Positions 6,706 through 6,788 of a stretch of 6,788 nucleotides of DNA are shown piece after piece. The notes under the pieces were generated by a model that had not been told where the DNA came from, made no database searches, and worked only from the letters and a program-made list of their open reading frames with translations. The DNA comes from an uncultured Ruminococcus sp. (lineage in GTDB: Bacteria > Bacillota > Clostridia > Oscillospirales > Ruminococcaceae). How positions within the stretch are numbered: position 1 is the first letter of the stretch; each line of letters opens with the position of its first letter. A program made the translations under genes and the position numbers. Location of the stretch: NCBI GenBank assembly GCA_947174965.1, contig CAMWKY010000117.1, positions 1 to 6,788 on the forward strand, read 5' to 3'.

Positions 6706-6788
6706 AATAAAAAAATCAATCACATCATTCTATATATATTTTACTACAAAATCACTTGCTCATCCATGTTCATTAACAGTCTGTACAA
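6706..6788 (-). promoter_or_regulatory. Leader and probable promoter region of the cyclase gene
   Basis: Reading the minus strand, this AT-rich leader offers TAAAAT (plus 6738-6743) and TAGAAT (plus 6727-6732) as possible -10 boxes, each one mismatch from consensus. I see no clear -35 at the right distance for either, so I cannot choose. An imperfect palindrome, TGTTCATTAACA on the plus strand at 6767-6778 (10 of 12 positions symmetrical), lies upstream of both and could be a regulator site. No coding frame is evident, and any upstream gene lies outside the window. Confidence 0.3.

Overview
The window looks like a piece of an AT-rich Gram-positive gut or rumen Clostridia chromosome, most likely Ruminococcus or a close relative. 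The basis is the low GC by eye, strong AAGGAG-type ribosome binding sites, a lipoprotein signal, and a LacI-type sensor fused to GGDEF, an architecture I know from Ruminococcaceae and Lachnospiraceae. The genus is an inference. No rRNA, tRNA, CRISPR array, insertion sequence or phage gene is visible.

Layout. Bases 1-2277 (+) hold a large lipoprotein gene whose first dozen or so codons lie off the left edge. Its open frame runs to base 1 and still contains the lipobox cysteine, so the internal ATG at 148 is not its start. Bases 2278-2371 are a 94-base AT-rich spacer with a 9-base direct repeat at a 22-base period, a possible -10 box and a ribosome binding site. Bases 2372-4723 (+) hold a complete paralogue of the first gene (783 aa). 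Both proteins have a lipidated N-terminus, a polar linker, about 320 residues of repeated beta-rich segments resembling a degenerate beta-propeller, and a C-terminal family 1 ABC-type solute-binding domain of about 400 residues. A short hairpin at 4725-4771, with an A-run before it and a T-run after it, ends transcription from both sides. Bases 4763-6688 (-) hold a convergent gene for a 641-aa cytoplasmic protein that joins a LacI/ribose-binding-type sensor domain, a GAF-like middle region and an intact GGDEF diguanylate cyclase domain. Bases 6689-6788 are its leader, with a strong ribosome binding site in front of a TTG start.

How the parts may work together. The two surface lipoproteins probably bind an extracellular ligand, likely a sugar or oligosaccharide. 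No ABC permease or ATPase gene lies in the window, so they may deliver ligand to a transporter encoded elsewhere or act as surface receptors. The convergent protein would sense a small cytoplasmic ligand and adjust cyclic di-GMP. A functional link between the lipoproteins and the cyclase rests only on adjacency. The points most worth a second look are the propeller-plus-binding-protein fusion present as a tandem pair with opposite indels in the binding domain, and the one-component ligand-to-c-di-GMP switch that lacks the usual inhibitory site.
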